From positions 124,001-188,000 of the forward strand of contig JAXMFT010000009.1 in assembly GCA_046347635.1 (NCBI GenBank): a stretch of DNA of 64,000 nucleotides, in the 5' to 3' direction. Both the position numbers and the translations under genes were made by a program. The notes beneath the pieces are model-generated. The model ran no database searches and had not been told where the DNA came from. It saw nothing but the letters and a program-made list of their open reading frames with translations. Below, in pieces: positions 60,736 to 64,000 of this stretch (its first letter is position 1; every line of letters starts with the position of its first letter). The DNA comes from JAGVSZ01 sp019137045 (GTDB taxonomy: Bacteria; Pseudomonadota; Gammaproteobacteria; Burkholderiales; SG8-39).

Positions 60736-61827
60736 ATGGTCCCGGATGCGGTCGACCTCTCCCGGCTCCGCCGCGCGCTGGTCGTGAAGCTGCGCCACCA
60801 CGGCGACGTGCTGCTCGCCTCGCCGGTGTTCACCGTGCTGCGCGCGCGCGCCCCCGCGCTCGAGGTCGACGCGCTCGTCTACGACGACACGCGCGAGATG
60901 CTCACGCTGCACCCGGCGATCGCGACGGTGCACACGGTGGGGCGCGCGTGGCGCGCGGCCGCGCCGGGCGCGCGGCTCGCGGCGGAGGTCCGCCTGCTGC
61001 GCGCGCTCCGCGCGCGGCGCTACGACCTCCTCGTCGGCCTCACCGAGCACCCGCGCTGCGCGTGGCTCGCGCGCCTGCTGCGCCCGCGCTGGTCGGTCGC
61101 GCCGGAGCAGGCGCACCGCGGCCGGCTCTGGCGCGCGAGCTTCACGCACCTCTATCGCCTGCCGCGCGGCGGGCGCCGCCACGCCGTGGAGCTGAACCTC
61201 GACGCGCTGCGCCGGATCGGGATCCAGCCCGCCCCCGACGAGCGCGGGCTCGTGCTCGTGCCGGGCGACGAGGCCGAGGCGGAGATCCGCAACCGCATGG
61301 CCGCGCTCGGGCTCGCCGAGCGCGGGTTCGTGCACGTGCATCCGGCCTCGCGCTGGCGCTTCAAGTGCTGGCCGGCCGACCGCATGGCGGCGCTCGTCGA
61401 CCGGCTCGCCGCCGCGGGCGAGCGCGTCGTGCTCACCGCGGCGCCGAGCGAGCCGGAGCGCGAGCTGGTGCGCGCGATCCGCGCGGCCTGCCGGGCCGAC
61501 ACCGTCGATCTCTCCGGCCAGCTCACGCTCAAGCAGCTCGCGGCGCTGACCGGACGCGCGAAGCTCTTCGTGGGCGTCGACTCCGCGCCGATGCACATCG
61601 CGGCGGCGATGGGCACGCCGGTGGTCGCGCTCTTCGGCCCGAGCGGGGAGCTCGAATGGGGACCGTGGCGCGTGCCGCAGCGCGTGATCGCCTCCGCCGC
61701 GCACCCGTGCCGGCCGTGCGGCCTCGACGGCTGCGGCGGGGGAAAGGTGAGCGAGTGCCTGACCACGCTGCCGGTCGAGCGCGTCTACGCCGCCGCGCGC
61801 GAACTGCTCGCCGCCGCGGGCGCATGA
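60736..61827 (+). CDS. Lipopolysaccharide heptosyltransferase, glycosyltransferase family 9 (WaaQ-like)
   Basis: 363 residues. GT-B fold of family 9: VVKLRHHGDVLLASPVFTVLRARAP, HVHPASRWRFKCWPADRMAALVDRL (typical of heptosyltransferase III), then VDSAPMHIAAAMGTPVVALFGPSG in the nucleotide-sugar site. It adds heptose to the inner LPS core at the inner face of the membrane. It is coupled to the next glycosyltransferase by an ATGA overlap, and msbA follows, so this is an LPS-core assembly group. Confidence 0.85.
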   Translation: MVPDAVDLSRLRRALVVKLRHHGDVLLASPVFTVLRARAPALEVDALVYDDTREMLTLHPAIATVHTVGRAWRAAAPGARLAAEVRLLRALRARRYDLLVGLTEHPRCAWLARLLRPRWSVAPEQAHRGRLWRASFTHLYRLPRGGRRHAVELNLDALRRIGIQPAPDERGLVLVPGDEAEAEIRNRMAALGLAERGFVHVHPASRWRFKCWPADRMAALVDRLAAAGERVVLTAAPSEPERELVRAIRAACRADTVDLSGQLTLKQLAALTGRAKLFVGVDSAPMHIAAAMGTPVVALFGPSGELEWGPWRVPQRVIASAAHPCRPCGLDGCGGGKVSECLTTLPVERVYAAARELLAAAGA

Positions 61828-62966
61828 GGATCGCGGTCGTCCGCCAGCGCTACAACCCCTACGGCGGGGCGGAGCGGTTCGTGGCCCGCGCGCTCGCGGC
61901 ATTGGAAAAGCAGGGCGCGGAGGTGACGCTCGTCGCGCGGGCGTGGCAGGACGGCGGCGCCGCGCGGACGCTCAAGGTCGACCCGTTCTACGTCGGCCGG
62001 CTGTGGCGCGACCGAGGGTTCGCGCGGGCGGCGTGCGCGCAGCTCGCGACGGCGGGGTTCGACCTCGTGCAGTCCCACGAGCGGATTGCCTGCTGCGACG
62101 TCTATCGCGCCGGCGACGGCGTGCACCGGCAGTGGCTCGCGAACCGGGCGCGCGCCGCGGGCGCGCTCGCGCGCCTCGCCGACACCTTGAGCCCGTACCA
62201 CCGCTACGTGCTCGACGCGGAGGCGGCGCTCTTCGCGAGCCCGCGCCTCCAGGCGGTGATCTGCAACTCGCGCATGGTGCGCGACGAGATCCGCCAGTGG
62301 TTCGGCCTGCCCGCGGAGAAGCTGCACGTCGTCTATAACGGCGTGGACCTGGACGCGTTCGTGCCGGAGCTGCGCGAGGCGCACCGCGCGCGCCTGCGCG
62401 CCGCGCTCGGGGTGCCGGAGGCGGCCACGGTCTTCCTGCACGTCGGGTCGGGGTTCGCGCGCAAGGGCGTCGGCACCGCGATCGCGGCGCTGGCGCAGCT
62501 CGCCGACCGCGACGCGCGGCTCTTCGTCGTCGGCGCGGACCGCGCGGCGGGCGCGCTGCGCGCGGCGGCGGCGCGCGCCGGCGTGGCCGCGCGCGTGCAC
62601 TTCGCGGGCGGACAGGCGGACGTGCGGCCCTGGTACGGCGCCGCCGACTGCTTCGTCCTCGCGACGCTCTACGACCCGTTTCCCAACGCGGCGCTCGAGG
62701 CGCTCGCGAGCGGCCTGCCGGCGATCGTGACGCGGCAATGCGGCGCGGCGGAGCTGGTGCAGGAGGGTGTCACCGGCCACGTCGTCGACGCGCTCGACGC
62801 CGACGCGCTCGCGCGGGCGATGGACGACCTCGCCGCGCGCCTCGGCGGCGGGCGGCGCGACGACCTGCGCGAGGACGCGCGCGCCTCGGTCACGCACCTC
62901 GGCCTGGACGCGATGGGCGAGCGCCTGATCGCGCTCTACCACGCTGTTCTGGAAGGGAAAACCTGA
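61824..62966 (+). CDS. Glycosyltransferase family 4, LPS core type (WaaG-like)
   Basis: 380 residues. It starts RIAVVRQRYNPYGGAERFVARAL, the GT4 acceptor loop, has CDVYRAGDGVHRQWL, VICNSRMVRDEIRQWFGLP, VYNGVDLDAF, FLHVGSGFARKGVGTAI and the sugar-nucleotide motif PFPNAALEALASGLPAIVT (E-x7-E type). This order fits the WaaG/RfaG glucosyltransferase group. Donor and acceptor sugars cannot be told from sequence. Overlaps the heptosyltransferase gene by four bases. Confidence 0.85.
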   Translation: MRIAVVRQRYNPYGGAERFVARALAALEKQGAEVTLVARAWQDGGAARTLKVDPFYVGRLWRDRGFARAACAQLATAGFDLVQSHERIACCDVYRAGDGVHRQWLANRARAAGALARLADTLSPYHRYVLDAEAALFASPRLQAVICNSRMVRDEIRQWFGLPAEKLHVVYNGVDLDAFVPELREAHRARLRAALGVPEAATVFLHVGSGFARKGVGTAIAALAQLADRDARLFVVGADRAAGALRAAAARAGVAARVHFAGGQADVRPWYGAADCFVLATLYDPFPNAALEALASGLPAIVTRQCGAAELVQEGVTGHVVDALDADALARAMDDLAARLGGGRRDDLREDARASVTHLGLDAMGERLIALYHAVLEGKT

Positions 62967-62994
62967 CCGCGGCGGTATAATCGCCGGCCGCCCC

Positions 62995-64000
62995 ATGAGC
63001 ACGCCCACGCCCTCGAGCCTCCCGCTCTACCTGCGCCTTCTCGGGTACGTGAAGCCGTACTGGAAGGTGTTCGCCGCGTCGATCGGCGCGATGGCGGTGT
63101 TCTCCGCCACCGAGCCGGCGATGCCCGCGCTGGTGAAGCCGCTCATCGACGGCACTTTCGTCGAGCGGGACATGTCGGTGCTGCGCTGGGCGCCGGTGGC
63201 GATCGTCGGCCTCTTCGTCGTCCGCGGGATCGCCTCGTTCGTCGCCGACTACTGCTCGAACTGGGTCGCGCAGAAGGTGGTCGTCGACCTGCGCAGGCAC
63301 ATGTTCGCGACGCTGGTGCGCCTGCCGACCGCGTTCTACGACGCGAACACGACCGGCAACCTGATCTCGAAGTTCACCTACAACGTGCAGCAGGTCACCG
63401 GCGCGGCCACCAGCGCGGTCACCGTGCTGGTGAAGGACACGCTCGCGGTGCTCGGGCTGCTCGGCTTCATGCTGTACGTGAACTGGCAGCTCACGCTGGC
63501 GGCGCTCGTCGTCGGGCCGGTGATCATGCTGATCATCCGCAAGTTCTCGCGCCGGCTGCGCGCGATGAGCCGCGCCGAGCAGGCGGCGATGGGGGACCTC
63601 AACCACGTCCTCGAGGAGTCGATCGGCTGCCACCGGGTGGTGAAGGTGTTCGGCGGCCAGGAGTACGAGGCGGGCCGGCTCGAGCGCGCGGTGAACAAGG
63701 TGCGCAAGTACAACATGAAGATGTCGATCGCCGCCTCCGCCAACGTGCCGCTGACGCAGATCGTCGGCTCGTTCGCGGTGGCCGGCATCATCTACTTCGT
63801 CACCCTGCAGGCGACCCGGGACCAGACCACGATCGGCGGGTTCATCTCGTTCGTCGGCGCGATGCTGATGCTGCTCGCGCCGATGAAGCGCCTCACCGGG
63901 GTGAGCGCGACGCTGCAGCGCGGGCTCGCCGCCGCCGAGACGGTGTTCGAGATGATCGACGAGCGGCCCGAGGCCGATGCGGGCACGGTCGAGCTCGCGC
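62995..64000 (+). CDS. msbA: Lipid A flippase MsbA (ABC transporter), 3' truncated by window end
   Basis: 335 residues are visible; the ATG at 62995 is 28 bases after the preceding stop. This part is the membrane domain: YLRLLGYVKPYWKVFAASIGAMAVFSATEPAMPALVKPLIDGTF, RHMFATLVRLPTAFYDANTTGNLISKFTYNVQQV, HRVVKVFGGQEYE and LAAAETVFEMIDERPEAD just before the nucleotide-binding domain, which lies beyond the window. MsbA-specific sequences rather than a general exporter fit this well. Its neighbours are LPS glycosyltransferases, as is common. Confidence 0.93.
   Translation, partial: MSTPTPSSLPLYLRLLGYVKPYWKVFAASIGAMAVFSATEPAMPALVKPLIDGTFVERDMSVLRWAPVAIVGLFVVRGIASFVADYCSNWVAQKVVVDLRRHMFATLVRLPTAFYDANTTGNLISKFTYNVQQVTGAATSAVTVLVKDTLAVLGLLGFMLYVNWQLTLAALVVGPVIMLIIRKFSRRLRAMSRAEQAAMGDLNHVLEESIGCHRVVKVFGGQEYEAGRLERAVNKVRKYNMKMSIAASANVPLTQIVGSFAVAGIIYFVTLQATRDQTTIGGFISFVGAMLMLLAPMKRLTGVSATLQRGLAAAETVFEMIDERPEADAGTVELA

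Overview
The window is one dense, very G+C-rich bacterial chromosome segment with strong G/C preference at third codon positions. Its gene orders are typical of Betaproteobacteria: argS–SPOR protein–dsbA–SDR, priA next to hemE, a zapB-like gene–zapA–6S RNA, and a class I PHA synthase. The lineage is inferred from gene content only. I see no rRNA, tRNA, insertion sequence, prophage or CRISPR array.

Layout. 0–2 kb: three tandem copies of a methyltransferase with a predicted signal peptide (the first is cut by the window edge); a fourth, shorter copy lies at 43.8–44.4 kb. 2–4.2 kb: a rhomboid protease, a YdhR-like monooxygenase and a metallo-beta-lactamase-fold hydrolase. 4.2–13.1 kb (minus): leucine/isovalerate degradation, with both methylcrotonyl-CoA carboxylase subunits, methylglutaconyl-CoA hydratase, an acyl-CoA dehydrogenase, HMG-CoA lyase, a GhrA-type reductase and an epoxide-hydrolase-like protein. 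13.9–20.5 kb (minus): livG-H-M-K-F ABC importer plus an acyl-CoA ligase. 21–25.4 kb (minus): TetR regulator, two-subunit B12-dependent acyl-CoA mutase, a MeaB chaperone fused to a nitroreductase-like domain, and a thioesterase. 25.5–31.7 kb (minus): LOG protein, FkbM methyltransferase, acyl-CoA dehydrogenase, thiolase, carbonic anhydrase and isovaleryl-CoA dehydrogenase. 31.8–43.8 kb: MBL hydrolase, phaC, a DMT transporter, a VWA protein, argS–dsbA, bactofilin and small proteins including ribosomal protein THX. 44.4–49.3 kb: priA, hemE, EVE protein, 6S RNA, zapA and zapB-like. 49.5–60.6 kb: cobalamin uptake and late-assembly genes behind a cobalamin riboswitch. 60.7–64 kb: LPS glycosyltransferases and msbA, cut by the window edge.

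How it fits together. Leucine breakdown (isovaleryl-CoA to HMG-CoA to acetoacetate and acetyl-CoA), thiolase and PHA synthase form a plausible acyl-CoA economy. The B12 block has uptake (BtuB, BtuFCD) and nucleotide-loop assembly (CobU, CobQ, CbiB, CobD, CobS, CobC, CobT) but no corrin-ring genes here. It could supply cofactor to the mutase at 22.7–24.9 kb. That mutase lacks the active-site signature of methylmalonyl-CoA mutase, and its chaperone gene is an unusual fusion; this operon is the best candidate for undescribed biology.

Caution: several genes (argS, priA, cbiB, carbonic anhydrase, the MBL/phaC junction) show clustered reading-frame breaks. Because argS is essential, these look more like local indel errors in the assembly than gene decay.
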